The position numbers were made by a program, and so were the translations under genes. Under the pieces are notes generated by a model. It ran no database searches. It was given only the letters and a program-made list of their open reading frames with translations, and was not told where the DNA came from. A stretch of 64,000 nt of DNA, from contig NZ_VDHJ01000005.1 in NCBI RefSeq assembly GCF_006334925.1, positions 124,001 to 188,000 on the forward strand. The letters run 5' to 3'. The stretch comes from Corynebacterium tapiri. Its GTDB lineage: Bacteria > Actinomycetota > Actinomycetes > Mycobacteriales > Mycobacteriaceae. The first letter of the stretch is position 1, and every line of letters starts with the position of its first letter. Of the stretch, positions 18,323 through 29,223 are shown piece after piece.

Positions 18323-18338
18323 TCGATAGCGTGTTCTA
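18323..18338 (-). promoter_or_regulatory. Candidate LexA box upstream of imuA'-imuB
   Basis: TCGATAGCGTGTTCTA has three mismatches to TCGAA(A/C)ANNTGTTCGA and lies about 60 bp upstream of the preferred imuA' start, overlapping the last codon of esrR. A second, weaker candidate (TCGAATCTGTGTTCCC, 18248-18263, four mismatches) overlaps the first imuA' codons. Confidence 0.5.
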
Positions 18339-19007
18339 TCGCTGGTCAAATCCGTGATCGTAGGCCCAGCGCGTCAGCTGATGGCGGTTGGACTGCTGCG
18401 TCTTGCGCAGAATGTTCGAGGCATGCGTCTCCACAGTCTTCACCGAGATGAACAGCTCCGAGCCGATTTCCTTGTAGGTGTATCCCCGCGCCAGAAGGCG
18501 CAGCACCTCGAGCTCGCGCCGGGTGAGCGTATCGACGGCTGCGTGGTCAATCGTATCCATACGCTGCGGCTCACCTGCCGGGTCCTCGACCACTGCGGCG
18601 CCGGCGAAGGCATCCAGGACGAAGCCGGCAAGACGCGGGGAGAAGTACGCATCACCGGCGTGTACCCGCGCCACGGCCTCGGCTAGCTCGCCCCCCTCGA
18701 TGCTCTTGGTCACGTAGCCGCGCGCTCCGGCACGGATCAGAGAGATCACATCCTCGGCGGCATCCGACACGCTCAGTGCCAGATACGACGGGCCCGGCGC
18801 GCCCCGCAGCACGGCCACCCCACCGCCATCGGGCATGTGCACATCCAGCAGCACCACATCGGGCTGGGTGCGCTTAATGCCCTCGATGGCATCCTCTACG
18901 GTCCCGGCGTCACCCACGACGTCGACTCGACCACTGAGCTCAGCGCGCACCCCGGCGCGAAACACGCTGTGATCGTCTACCAGAAAGACTCGTACCGCGT
19001 TTGTCAT
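18336..19007 (-). CDS. esrR: Response regulator EsrR (LuxR/NarL family)
   Basis: 223 aa. N-terminal receiver with acidic pocket Asp11-Asp12 and phosphorylation site Asp55 (VVLLDVHMPDGG); C-terminal LuxR helix-turn-helix (LTRRELEVLRLLARGYTYKEIG..LFISVKTVETH, about 150-210). ATGA overlap with the upstream kinase gene. Together with the divergent PspC-domain gene it has the layout of the EsrISR three-component system of C. glutamicum, which responds to cell-envelope stress such as bacitracin. Confidence 0.85.
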   Translation of the reverse strand: MTNAVRVFLVDDHSVFRAGVRAELSGRVDVVGDAGTVEDAIEGIKRTQPDVVLLDVHMPDGGGVAVLRGAPGPSYLALSVSDAAEDVISLIRAGARGYVTKSIEGGELAEAVARVHAGDAYFSPRLAGFVLDAFAGAAVVEDPAGEPQRMDTIDHAAVDTLTRRELEVLRLLARGYTYKEIGSELFISVKTVETHASNILRKTQQSNRHQLTRWAYDHGFDQR

Positions 19008-20191
19008 GCGTCATACGATAGCGTCAGGCGCACTTCGGTGCCGCTGCCCACCGACGATTTGATGCGCGCATCACCCCCGGCCTTGTTCACCCGGGCGCGG
19101 ATGGAATCACGGATGCCATGGCGATCCTCCGGAATGGCACCCACGTCAAAGCCAGCGCCGCGGTCGCGCACGTAGATCTCTAGGGTATTTCCGAGTAATT
19201 CCGCATAGACGTCGACGGAATCAACCCCGGCATGTTTGGCCGCATTGACCATCGCTTCGCGGGCGGAAAGCACTATGGCCTGGGAGCTCTCATCCAGGGG
19301 ACGATCCGTGCCCACGGTGATAGGCGCGATGCGGATTCCAAACATGTCCTCCACCTCGCCGCAGGCGACTTGGACGGCAGAGAGAACGGTTTGCTCTCCC
19401 GTCTTGTCTTCGGCGTCGAAAAGCCATCCCCGCAGCTCGCGTTCCTGAGCACGGGCTAGGCGCGCCACCTCATCGCTATCGTGGGATCGCTTTTGAATGA
19501 GCGCCAGCGTCTGGAGCACCGAGTCGTGAAGGCGTGCCGCGATTTCTGCGCGCTCATCAGCGGCCACCTTCTCCGCGCGCGATTGCGCGGCCGACTCCCA
19601 CAGCTTGAGCACGGCCGGGCCCGCGAGCACCACTACTCCCGCCAGGGTGAGCAACACGGAGATCACCGCACCGGACATTCCGCCGTTGTCCCACCACACC
19701 AACGCCACGCTCAGACCACCGATGACCAGTCCGGCGCCCACCAGCAACGAAAGCGTGCCGGTGGCGCTACTCAACCCGCGGTCGTAGGCCTGCCAGGCAA
19801 AAAGGGCGCCTACTCCCACCGCGACCAGGGGAAGAACGACCCCGCCGGGCAGGCTAACGCTCACCGTCCCCACGAAGCTCAGGCCAAAGAGTGCGCCCAC
19901 CAGCAACAGCAGGTTGGCCAACCGGGGCAGGCCAAATCGGTCGGGAACGTCGTCGAGCACCTCGACGCGGCGCACGAAAACCCACAGCAGTAGGTAGAAG
20001 ATGATGCCGACCCCAAGAAGTGAGGATCCGATGAACACTGCGCGAATAATCGAGACGTCGACACGCAAGTGTTGTGCCAAGCCCGCCGCAACACCAGCAA
20101 CGGTGCGCGGCTTCCGCGCCCGCGTATACGTGGGGTACGCGCGCGTGGGGTCGGAAGCATAAGCAGAGAGCATGTCTGCAGATGCTGTCAT
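19004..20191 (-). CDS. esrS: Sensor histidine kinase EsrS with N-terminal PspC domain
   Basis: 395 aa. A PspC domain (about residues 25-75, VAGVAAGLAQHLRVDVSIIRAVF in part) is followed by several further membrane segments up to about 195. The HisKA_3 dimerisation helix carries the phospho-accepting His222 (ARLHDSVLQTLALI), and a HATPase domain ends GGDARIKSSVGSGTEVRLTL. The ATG at 20191 has GAGG upstream; the longer frame to 20227 is not supported. Forms an operon with esrR and diverges from esrI. Confidence 0.85.
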   Translation of the reverse strand: MTASADMLSAYASDPTRAYPTYTRARKPRTVAGVAAGLAQHLRVDVSIIRAVFIGSSLLGVGIIFYLLLWVFVRRVEVLDDVPDRFGLPRLANLLLLVGALFGLSFVGTVSVSLPGGVVLPLVAVGVGALFAWQAYDRGLSSATGTLSLLVGAGLVIGGLSVALVWWDNGGMSGAVISVLLTLAGVVVLAGPAVLKLWESAAQSRAEKVAADERAEIAARLHDSVLQTLALIQKRSHDSDEVARLARAQERELRGWLFDAEDKTGEQTVLSAVQVACGEVEDMFGIRIAPITVGTDRPLDESSQAIVLSAREAMVNAAKHAGVDSVDVYAELLGNTLEIYVRDRGAGFDVGAIPEDRHGIRDSIRARVNKAGGDARIKSSVGSGTEVRLTLSYDA

Positions 20192-20219
20192 AAAGCAGCC
20201 TCGTTCCACATCAAGGAAG

Positions 20220-20264
20220 GCACCCACTGGGGTGCGGTTCCTAAAAATCGGGGTACTACCCGAT
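20220..20264. promoter_or_regulatory. Two inverted repeats between esrS and esrI
   Basis: Within the 107-bp divergent region are GCACCC-ACTG-GGGTGC (20220-20235) and ATCGGG-GTACTA-CCCGAT (20247-20264), both perfect in the arms. They are good candidates for EsrR binding at the divergent promoters. Which one, if either, binds EsrR cannot be told from the sequence. Confidence 0.45.
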
Positions 20265-20298
20265 GTTGAGCGGCGCAGTATCGCGCAAGATAAATGCT

Positions 20299-21672
20299 AT
20301 GAGTTCACCAACGGGATTCAACGCTGCCTCCACTGTGCAGGAGATGTGGCAGACACGTCCACCGCGTATCCCCAGACGGCAGGGGGGCAAGGCATACATC
20401 GCAGGTGTCTGCGAAGGCATCGCGGTGCGCTACCAGATCGACCCAGTGATCATCCGTCTATATCTTGTCGTCGTCACCCTCCTATTAAGCGTAGGAGGAG
20501 GACTGTTGATGTATGCCCTGGCCTGGATGTTCCTGCCCCGTTATGGCTTGAACAGAGCACCTGGGCAGACCCTCTTTGCCTCCTCGACCTCGTTAATCGC
20601 GGAAGAACGACGCGAACGCCCAATCGGGTATTGCCTCCTTATTTTTGCGATCATTACCGCCGTCACCACCGAGTGGGATTTTGCCTCGTTTTTGGCTCTC
20701 GTGATTACTGGTCTGGCGTGGTGGGGGTTGCAACGGCGCCTGCCGTATCCACCCGCTGGTTTGATCCCGGGGACGAAAAAACACGCTCCTCAGCAGGTAA
20801 ACCTGGGCCTATTTGCCTCTGCTAACCCCACTCCTGGCACAACCTGGGAACCGTTGGGCACCTCTGCCCATGATTGGAACATCCGGCCGCCGCAGCCTGA
20901 ACACCGCCGAGTGGCTGTGTGGCCATGGATCGTCGGAGCCATCACGGCCATAACCATCATCGTGGGAGCGATTATCTCTGCCATCGCCTTTGTGGGCGTG
21001 GGCAGCATCGTTTTCCGCAGCTCCCCCAACGGCACGCCAAGCCAGAACTGGATGGTGCGTTCTGAAGGCGAGTTGCTCTACGACTACGACTGGGAGGAGA
21101 CCTCCGCAACCGTCAACTTGGCGGAGCTCGGGCCGCTGACGGAAGACAATCACACCCGCGTGGTGGCCAATGACACCGACGCCACCGTCATCCTGCCCAC
21201 CAGCGTGCCCGTGCTCCTGCACTGCGAAGGCGAAGGGCATGCGACCTGTAAAGACGGCCGCCTCAACCCCAACGCCACGGGCCCCGTCTTGGACGTGACG
21301 CTTGTCGACGGCCCCGGCGAAGGGATAGCAACAGCACTCCACCCCGATCTGGCTCCGGCTGGAAATGCCGACGCCTTCAAGCAACCCAAGGATCGTAACG
21401 ACGTTCCGGAGGGCTACCACGGCCAGATTGGGTTGCAGACCATCGACCTGCGCCGCGTCAAGGACTTGGAGCACGACCAGGATCTGATCATCGGCCACGG
21501 TGCCGGAGCGCTCACGGTCCTAGCTCCCGATACCCCCTACGAGCTGACGTGCGGCCGAAACCTCGGCCCCAGCAATTGCGTCTCCGGTACGTACAACCAG
21601 GACAAGCCCGGCAAGACGCTGCACATTTCGGTGGGAAAGGGCATCGGCCCCCTCACCGTGATGAACAGCTAG
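20299..21672 (+). CDS. esrI: PspC-domain membrane protein, EsrI-like inhibitor
   Basis: About 457 aa. An N-terminal PspC domain (residues about 30-85, motif IAGVCEGIAVRYQIDPVIIRLYL in part) is followed by membrane segments near 130-155 and 230-255 and a large C-terminal, probably extracytoplasmic, beta-rich region. It is divergent from the esrSR-type pair. In C. glutamicum the equivalent protein EsrI keeps the kinase silent without stress. The ATG at 20299 (MSSPTGFNA) is preferred over the upstream in-frame ATG at 20263. It abuts guaA tail to tail with no spacer. Confidence 0.75.
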   Translation: MSSPTGFNAASTVQEMWQTRPPRIPRRQGGKAYIAGVCEGIAVRYQIDPVIIRLYLVVVTLLLSVGGGLLMYALAWMFLPRYGLNRAPGQTLFASSTSLIAEERRERPIGYCLLIFAIITAVTTEWDFASFLALVITGLAWWGLQRRLPYPPAGLIPGTKKHAPQQVNLGLFASANPTPGTTWEPLGTSAHDWNIRPPQPEHRRVAVWPWIVGAITAITIIVGAIISAIAFVGVGSIVFRSSPNGTPSQNWMVRSEGELLYDYDWEETSATVNLAELGPLTEDNHTRVVANDTDATVILPTSVPVLLHCEGEGHATCKDGRLNPNATGPVLDVTLVDGPGEGIATALHPDLAPAGNADAFKQPKDRNDVPEGYHGQIGLQTIDLRRVKDLEHDQDLIIGHGAGALTVLAPDTPYELTCGRNLGPSNCVSGTYNQDKPGKTLHISVGKGIGPLTVMNS

Positions 21673-23226
21673 TTACTCCCACTCGATGGTGGCCGGCGGC
21701 TTGCTGGTCACGTCGAGGACCACGCGGTTAACGTCACGCACCTCGTTAGTGATGCGGGTGGAGATCTTCTCCAACACGTCGTAGGGCACACGCGACCAGT
21801 CTGCCGTCATGGCATCCTCCGAGGAGACCGGGCGCAGCACGATCGGGTGGCCGTAGGTGCGGCCATCGCCTTGCACACCTACGGAGCGGACATCGGCCAA
21901 GAGGACGACCGGGCACTGCCAGATCTGCTCGTCCAAGCCAGCCTTGGTCAGCTCGTCGCGCGCGATGAAGTCAGCGTCGCGCAGGATCTCCAGGCGCTCT
22001 GCGGTGACCTCACCGATGATGCGAATGCCCAGACCCGGGCCAGGGAACGGCTGGCGGCCGACGATCTCCTCCGGCAGACCCAGCTCACGGCCAACGGCAC
22101 GCACCTCGTCCTTGAACAGCAGGCGCAGGGGCTCAACGAGCTCAAACTCGACGTCGTCGGGCAGACCGCCCACGTTGTGGTGGCTCTTAATGTTGGCAGT
22201 TCCGGTTCCTCCGCCGGACTCCACCACATCCGGGTACAGGGTTCCCTGCACCAGGAAGGCGGTGTCTTGGCCGTCGAGAGCCTTGTCCACGGCGCGTTCG
22301 AAGGAGCGAATGAACTCCGCGCCGATCGCCTTGCGCTTCGCCTCCGGCTCGGTCACCCCGGCGAGCTTGGCCAGGAAGGCCTCGGACTCATCAACCGTGA
22401 CCAGCTTGGCACCGGTGGCTGCCACAAAGTCCTTTTCCACCTGCTCACGCTCGTACTTACGCAGGAGGCCATGGTCGACAAAAACGCAGGTGAGACGGTC
22501 ACCGATGGCTCGCTGCACAAGTGCTGCGGCCACGGCGGAGTCCACGCCGCCGGACAGACCACAAATGGCGTAGCCATCGCCGACCTGCTCGCGCACGTCA
22601 TTGATCAGCTTCTCCGCGATGTTTTCCGCGGTCCAGGTCGGCTCCAGGCCGGCGATCTCGGTAAGGAAGCGCTCCAGCACCTGCTGGCCATGCGGCGAGT
22701 GCCCCACCTCCGGGTGGTACTGCACACCGGCCATCTTCTTCTCGGCGCACTCGAAAGCTGCCACGGGGGCGCCCGGGGTGGAGGCCGTGACCTCGAAGCC
22801 CTCCGGTGCCTGGGTCACGGAGTCTCCGTGGCTCATCCAGACTTCATGGGTGGACGGGATCTCGCGGTGCAGCGATCCGCCTGCCACCGCCATGTCGGTG
22901 CGGCCGTACTCACGCGCACCGGTCTCTGCGACCGTGCCGCCCAGGGAGCTGGCCATCACCTGGAAGCCATAGCAGATGCCAAAGACAGGCAGGCCCAGGT
23001 CGAACACAGCCGGATCCAGGCGCGGAGCGCCCTCGGCATATACCGAGGAGGGCCCACCCGACAGCACCAGGGCTGCCGGGTTCTTGGCCGCAATCTCGTC
23101 CGCGGTGGCGGTGTGCGGGATGACTTCCGAGTACATGTTGGCCTCACGCACCCGCCGAGCGATGAGCTGCGCATACTGCGCGCCGAAGTCGACGACGAGA
23201 ACGGGGCGAGGAGTTTGCTGCGTCAC
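21673..23226 (-). CDS. guaA: GMP synthase (glutamine-hydrolysing) GuaA
   Basis: 517 aa; converts XMP to GMP using glutamine and ATP. An N-terminal class-I amidotransferase domain has the nucleophile in FGICYGFQ and the triad His in [13 protein letters not shown]. The ATP-pyrophosphatase domain has the P-loop [14 protein letters not shown], and a C-terminal dimerisation domain ends KPPATIEWE, the universal GMP synthase terminus. Full family length. It lies in the same region and on the same strand as guaB3 and guaB, separated from them only by the PTS gene. Confidence 0.97.
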   Translation of the reverse strand: MTQQTPRPVLVVDFGAQYAQLIARRVREANMYSEVIPHTATADEIAAKNPAALVLSGGPSSVYAEGAPRLDPAVFDLGLPVFGICYGFQVMASSLGGTVAETGAREYGRTDMAVAGGSLHREIPSTHEVWMSHGDSVTQAPEGFEVTASTPGAPVAAFECAEKKMAGVQYHPEVGHSPHGQQVLERFLTEIAGLEPTWTAENIAEKLINDVREQVGDGYAICGLSGGVDSAVAAALVQRAIGDRLTCVFVDHGLLRKYEREQVEKDFVAATGAKLVTVDESEAFLAKLAGVTEPEAKRKAIGAEFIRSFERAVDKALDGQDTAFLVQGTLYPDVVESGGGTGTANIKSHHNVGGLPDDVEFELVEPLRLLFKDEVRAVGRELGLPEEIVGRQPFPGPGLGIRIIGEVTAERLEILRDADFIARDELTKAGLDEQIWQCPVVLLADVRSVGVQGDGRTYGHPIVLRPVSSEDAMTADWSRVPYDVLEKISTRITNEVRDVNRVVLDVTSKPPATIEWE

Positions 23227-23237
23227 GCGGACTGATT

Positions 23238-25244
23238 CTAGCGCAGTACCCGGGCACCGTTAGGGGTGAGTTCCACAGCAGTAGTCTGCGACTTTTCTGG
23301 CATGACGACGGCCGTCGTCAAATCAAACCCACGCTCGCGCAATGCCGCGGCATCCACCTCGATCACCGGCTCCCCGGCGCGGACCGTGTCTCCCTTCGAC
23401 TTCAGCGGGGTGAAGCCCTCCCCCTTGAGGGTCACGGTGTCGAATCCGATGTGGGTCAGCACATCCAGGCCGTCGTCGGTACGCACCACAAACGCATGCG
23501 AGGACTTCATCAGCTGGGTGATGGTGCCGTCGGCCGGAGCGGTGATCGTCAGCAGCGAACCTGCCTGCGGCACGACCGCGAAGCCTTGTCCCAGAGCACC
23601 GGACGCGAACGCCTCATCGCTGACAGTGGACAGGTCCACTACCTCCCCTCGCACCGGGGCGTGGAGTGAGGTTCCGGCGGTTGGTTCGTGCATGCGCTTG
23701 GCGACGGCGTCGTATACGAACTGGACCTGCGGGCCCACAACAACCTGCACGGCCGTCTTGGAGGGGCGGATCACGCCGGCTGCGCCCGAGGCGCGCAGGG
23801 CAGGTTCGTCGACCCGCGCGGGATCGTGAGTGGTAACCCGCAGTCGGGTCGTGCAGTGGTCCAGCGTATCGATGTTGCGGGCTCCACCCAGTCCAGTGAT
23901 GATGCGCGAGGCCATAGCGTCGTACTTGTCACCACTCTGCGCGGTTTCCGCTGTTGCGGGGGTTTCTTCCTCTCCGCGGCCCGGGGTCTTCAGGTTCAGG
24001 GCACCGATAAGGAAGTAGAAGATGCCGAAGTAGAGCAGGAAGAATGCCAGGCCCAAAAGCAGCAGCATCCACCACTGGTGTGCCAGCGGGTTAGAGGAAG
24101 AAAGCAGCATGTCCATCAGGCCGGCGGAGAAGCCGAAGCCTGCCGTCCAGTGGAAGGCAGAGGCCACCGCCAAGGAGATACCCGTCAGCAGGGCGTGTAC
24201 CACGTACAGCAGCGGGGCGACGAACATGAAGGAGAACTCCAGCGGTTCGGTCACACCCGTAAGGAAGCTGGCCAGAGCACCGGCGCCCATGAGCGATCCG
24301 ATGACCTTGCGCTGTCCGGGCTTTGCACGCAGCACGATGGCCAGGGCTGCGCCAGGCAGGCCGAACATCATGATCGGGAAGAAACCAGCCTGGTATTGTC
24401 CCACCACGCCGACAACCTCACAGGTGGTGCCGTTCCAGGCACCCGGGCAGCTGGCCGCGTCGGTGGCGGTGCGGGCTGCTTCGATGGTCTCGGCACCGGA
24501 GAGGAACTTGCCGATGTCGTTGATGCCAATGACATCGAACCAGAAGATCGAGTTCAGGGCGTGGTGTAGACCAGTGGGAATGAGCAGTCGGTTGGCAAAG
24601 CCATAGATGCCGGCACCGATCGCGCCCAAGCCCTGAATCCAGGTACCAAAGCTGAACAGCCCGCTGTAGACCAACGGCCAGAGCACGAACATGATGGCGG
24701 CGAGCACGATGGCAAACAGGGCGGTAAGGATGGGCACCAATCGGCGGCCTGAGAAGAACGCCAGCGCGTCCGGAAGCTTTGTGTTGCTGAAGCGGTTGTA
24801 CACCCAGGCAGCGAGGACGCCGGCGAGGATGCCGAACAACACGTTCTTGTTGTTTACGGCGTCCCAACCCTGGGCGGCCCAATCGATGGCCGCCTGCCCC
24901 TCAAGGGATTCCGCGTCGATTCCCTTATAGACGGCGACCTTTTCCGGGTCGAGCAACGTGGTCAGCGTGGCAAATCCCAGGTAGCCCGAAAGAGCGGCCG
25001 CACCATTGGAATCCTTAGCCAAGCCAAATGCAATAGCGATAGCGAAAATGAGTCCCAGATTATCCAGGACTGCCCCACCCGAGTTCAGCAATATTAGGGC
25101 AAAGAAATTATCTTCGCCGGCCATATTGCTAATGAGATAACCGAAGCCGCTGAGCAGCGCAGCTACCGGCATAACTGCTACCGCGCCCATCAACGCTTTG
25201 CCCAAGCGCTGGAGAGCGGTCATGACGTTTGACATGATCTTCAT
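23238..25244 (-). CDS. nagE: PTS EIICBA transporter, N-acetylglucosamine/glucose family
   Basis: 668 aa in the order EIIC-EIIB-EIIA. EIIC (about 1-420, ten hydrophobic segments) has the [15 protein letters not shown] motif. EIIB (about 440-515) has the phospho-cysteine in [10 protein letters not shown] near residue 464. EIIA (about 535-668) carries [22 protein letters not shown] with the phospho-His near 598. This order and the N-terminus [21 protein letters not shown] fit NagE-type permeases rather than the EIIB-first C. glutamicum PtsG. Substrate (GlcNAc or glucose) is not certain. The ATG at 25235 has a better-spaced AAAGGG than the one at 25244. It starts only 12-21 bp after an intrinsic terminator. 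Confidence 0.88.
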   Translation of the reverse strand: MKIMSNVMTALQRLGKALMGAVAVMPVAALLSGFGYLISNMAGEDNFFALILLNSGGAVLDNLGLIFAIAIAFGLAKDSNGAAALSGYLGFATLTTLLDPEKVAVYKGIDAESLEGQAAIDWAAQGWDAVNNKNVLFGILAGVLAAWVYNRFSNTKLPDALAFFSGRRLVPILTALFAIVLAAIMFVLWPLVYSGLFSFGTWIQGLGAIGAGIYGFANRLLIPTGLHHALNSIFWFDVIGINDIGKFLSGAETIEAARTATDAASCPGAWNGTTCEVVGVVGQYQAGFFPIMMFGLPGAALAIVLRAKPGQRKVIGSLMGAGALASFLTGVTEPLEFSFMFVAPLLYVVHALLTGISLAVASAFHWTAGFGFSAGLMDMLLSSSNPLAHQWWMLLLLGLAFFLLYFGIFYFLIGALNLKTPGRGEEETPATAETAQSGDKYDAMASRIITGLGGARNIDTLDHCTTRLRVTTHDPARVDEPALRASGAAGVIRPSKTAVQVVVGPQVQFVYDAVAKRMHEPTAGTSLHAPVRGEVVDLSTVSDEAFASGALGQGFAVVPQAGSLLTITAPADGTITQLMKSSHAFVVRTDDGLDVLTHIGFDTVTLKGEGFTPLKSKGDTVRAGEPVIEVDAAALRERGFDLTTAVVMPEKSQTTAVELTPNGARVLR

Positions 25245-25255
25245 GCCCTTTCATA

Positions 25256-25296
25256 GAAAAACGGCGAGTCCATTCACTGTTGAATGTACTCGCCGT
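25256..25296 (-). terminator. Strong terminator hairpin between the guaB3-like gene and the PTS gene
   Basis: Inverted repeat with a 16-position stem holding one mismatch and a 4-nt loop (25261-25296), ending ACTCGCCGT and followed on the minus strand by TTTTT. It would end the guaB-guaB3 transcript. Because the PTS start codon is so close downstream, the PTS mRNA must begin inside or before it. Confidence 0.8.
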
Positions 25297-25333
25297 CCAG
25301 GTGAGCCAAAGCTCTTTCTGGGCTAAGTATTGA

Positions 25334-26464
25334 CTAGCTCACAGAAAGATTAACCTTCTGAAAAGCCTTCAGATCCGTGTACCCACACTTAGCCATTGCG
25401 CGGCGCAAACCGCCCACGATGTTTTCCAGACCGAAGGCGTCCGAGGACGGGCCGTTGAGGATCGTCTCCAGCGACACGGGCTCGTCTTCCAGCAGCGCCA
25501 GCTCATCGCGCTCCACCACTCCGCGCGGGAAGCGGGGGTGAGCAGCAGAGGCCTGCCAGAAGTGACCGGTGGCGGTGGCCTCCTTGGCCGGAGCCAGTGG
25601 GGCGCCCAGAATCACGGCGTCGGCGCCGCAGGCGATAGCGGTGGTCACATCACCCGACGTCTCGATCTCACCGTCGGCCAGGATGTGCACGTAGCGGCCG
25701 CCAGTCTCATCGAGGTACTCGCGCCGGGCAGCGGCAGCATCGGCAATCGCAGTGGCCATGGGTACGTCGATGCCCAGGGCTGCGGCAGAGGTGTTGATTC
25801 CTCCGCCGACGATCACGCCTGCGGCGCCGGTGCGCATCAGGTGCATGGCGGTGGTGTAGTCCGAGACTCCACCAGCAATGACCGGGATGTCTAGCTCGCC
25901 GATGAACTCCTTCAGGTTGATCGGGTCGCCACCCACCGCAACATGCTCCGCGGAGATAATGGAGCCTTGAATAAACAGCAGCTCAGTCCCGGCCTTGATC
26001 AAAGCCGGGGCAAGCTCACGAGCGCGCTGCGGGGAAACGCGTACCGCCGCGGTGGCTCCGGTCGCCCGGATTTCCGCGATGCGCTGTGCAAGCAGCTCGG
26101 TATCGATCGGGGCAGCGTGCAGCTCCTGCAGGCAGCGCGTGGCCTCGTGCTCGCCCTGCTGGGCGGCGGCGATCACACGCTCGACACCAGCCGCCACGTC
26201 CTCGTGGCGACCAATCAGGCCCTCCGCATTAATAACGCCCAGGCCGCCCTGTGCGTGCATCTCGGCGACGAAATCCACGGAACCAGCCAGGGCGTCGGTG
26301 GGGTGAGAAACCACTGGAATATCAAAGCTGTAGGCGTCGATGTGCCAGGTGGTGTCCACGTCCTTGGAGGAACGGGTGCGTCGCGACGGCACGACGGTGA
26401 TGTCGTCCAAGTGGTAGGTCCGGCGAGCCTCGCGGCCCATGCCGATCTCAACGTAGTTACGCAT
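25334..26464 (-). CDS. GuaB3 family IMP dehydrogenase-related protein
   Basis: 376 aa. Beta/alpha-barrel relative of IMP dehydrogenase without CBS domains, conserved next to guaB2 in Corynebacteriales. The barrel strands and phosphate loop are recognisable (DDITVVPSRRTRSSKDVDT, VSHPTDALAGSVDF, GVIVGGGIN), but the catalytic-cysteine loop GSxCTTR of true IMPDH is absent: the corresponding region reads GGGINTSAAALG. A GMP-reductase-like or other role has been discussed for relatives; I do not assign one. The start is the ATG at 26464 (MRNYVEIGMG), 16 bp after guaB, so the two are co-transcribed. Confidence 0.85.
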   Translation of the reverse strand: MRNYVEIGMGREARRTYHLDDITVVPSRRTRSSKDVDTTWHIDAYSFDIPVVSHPTDALAGSVDFVAEMHAQGGLGVINAEGLIGRHEDVAAGVERVIAAAQQGEHEATRCLQELHAAPIDTELLAQRIAEIRATGATAAVRVSPQRARELAPALIKAGTELLFIQGSIISAEHVAVGGDPINLKEFIGELDIPVIAGGVSDYTTAMHLMRTGAAGVIVGGGINTSAAALGIDVPMATAIADAAAARREYLDETGGRYVHILADGEIETSGDVTTAIACGADAVILGAPLAPAKEATATGHFWQASAAHPRFPRGVVERDELALLEDEPVSLETILNGPSSDAFGLENIVGGLRRAMAKCGYTDLKAFQKVNLSVS

Positions 26465-26480
26465 GAATACTCGGGATCCC

Positions 26481-28022
<1,542 letters not shown>

Positions 28023-28113
28023 TCAACTGATGCACTAAACGTGGTTCATCGTAGTGGGTCAATGGCCGCGGGGGGAATTGCCCGGGGCCACAGAGATCAA
28101 TAGGGTGACCTGT

Positions 28114-28485
28114 GTGAACTTCGACCACATGATGCCGCAAGATCCCTTCGCCGACGACCCGAATGACCCGGCCTCCTTCCTGGAGGACGAGGAACAGGTG
28201 CCGGCGCTGGATGCCCACGAGCGTGCTCAGGTGAACGAAGACCTCCGCATTGTTAAGGAGTGCAAGCGCTACCTCGCCCCGCGCGGCATGCGCGGCATCT
28301 TCTTCCTCTGCGAGGACTGCGAAAACACGCACTACTACGACTGGGACATCATGGAGTCCAACATGCGCGCCTCGCTCAAAGGAGAGCTGCCTCCGGTGCA
28401 CGAGCCGTCCGCGGAGCCCGACGTGCACGCTTACGTCACGTGGGACTACGCCCTGGGCTACCTCGACGGACTAGCCGGGCGTTAG
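28114..28485 (+). CDS. DUF5319 protein
   Basis: 123-aa acidic cytoplasmic protein conserved beside guaB in Corynebacteriales (the Rv3412 position). It contains a CEDCENTHYYDWD motif with a Cys-x-x-Cys, and an earlier Cys in VKECKRYL, which could bind a metal; no function is known. The GTG at 28114 gives the family start (NFDHMMPQDPFADDP); the frame is open 20 codons further upstream but without similarity. Its stop overlaps the convergent rsdA stop by 4 bp. Confidence 0.8.
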   Translation: MNFDHMMPQDPFADDPNDPASFLEDEEQVPALDAHERAQVNEDLRIVKECKRYLAPRGMRGIFFLCEDCENTHYYDWDIMESNMRASLKGELPPVHEPSAEPDVHAYVTWDYALGYLDGLAGR

Positions 28486-29207
28486 TTCCCCGCCGTTGTG
28501 GTGGGCGCGGTCGACGTGCTCGTCGGCTCGGTGGTTGGGGTCGCGCTTGTCGACGTCCCGGTCTGCGGGGTAACAGTCACCGTCTCCGTGATCTTTTCCG
28601 GTTCCGGGGTGTGAGTGACCGTTTCGGTGACGGTCTCCGGTGCAGGAGCTGGGGCTGGAGCTGGAGCTGGGGCAGGCTTAACCGGTTTTGCCGGCACAGT
28701 CACCCTGACCGTTTCGGGGGCGGGAGCATCGGCAGGCTGGCGCTCGTTCATGTCGCCCACTAAGGAGCGGGCCTTGACGATGAGCTCACGAGCCCCAGCC
28801 AGATCACCCTCGGCGGCCTTCGAATCCATCTGATCAAGCGTTCCGGCCAGCTCGACGACCGCATGGTGCTGCCCCACCGACACGGTGCCGGTGGTCAATA
28901 GCGCGGCGGCGGTCCCAGCAAAGACCAGGCTGGCTGCGGCGGCTCCGACTAGGCCGTGCATGAACGGGCGGGCTCGCCGGGCGGCGAGTTCATCGTCCGG
29001 ACCGAATCGGTCCTCGATCCACTGCATGTCAGCGGCTTCCGAGGTGACGTCGTCACGCAACTCAAGCAGCATGGCCGCTAGTTCGTCTGTCCCCTGTGAG
29101 GGGTCGTGTCCCTGGGAAAGGGCGTCGACCAGGCGGTCGTCCTGCGAAACTGGCTCCAGGAACTCGGTGACGCGACGGGGTGAGTTGTCCGACGTGGAAC
29201 GATCCAT
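28482..29207 (-). CDS. rsdA: Anti-sigma-D factor RsdA
   Basis: 241 aa. The cytoplasmic N-terminus (about 1-80) should hold SigD. One membrane segment follows (about 83-105, VGAAAASLVFAGTAAALLT), then an extracytoplasmic helical region (about 110-155). The low-complexity tail is made of Pro-Ala repeats and Thr-Glu-Val-rich blocks (TVTETVTHTPEPE). The order sigD-rsdA matches the cognate pair in Corynebacterium and Mycobacterium, where proteolysis of RsdA frees SigD to transcribe envelope and mycolate genes. Confidence 0.88.
   Translation of the reverse strand: MDRSTSDNSPRRVTEFLEPVSQDDRLVDALSQGHDPSQGTDELAAMLLELRDDVTSEAADMQWIEDRFGPDDELAARRARPFMHGLVGAAAASLVFAGTAAALLTTGTVSVGQHHAVVELAGTLDQMDSKAAEGDLAGARELIVKARSLVGDMNERQPADAPAPETVRVTVPAKPVKPAPAPAPAPAPAPETVTETVTHTPEPEKITETVTVTPQTGTSTSATPTTEPTSTSTAPTTTAGN
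28640..28682 (-). repeat. Pro-Ala coding repeat in rsdA
   Basis: GGAGCT/GGGGCT-type 6-bp units in tandem encode (PA)n in the extracytoplasmic stalk of the anti-sigma factor. Such hexamer runs can change length by slippage without breaking the frame. Confidence 0.7.
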
Positions 29208-29223
29208 GTTGACCGTTTTCCTC

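Noticed and set aside
21847..23235. 462-aa plus-strand open frame
   Set aside because: It is the antisense of guaA, which has all GMP synthase motifs; the plus-strand translation is Arg/His/Gly-rich and unlike any protein.
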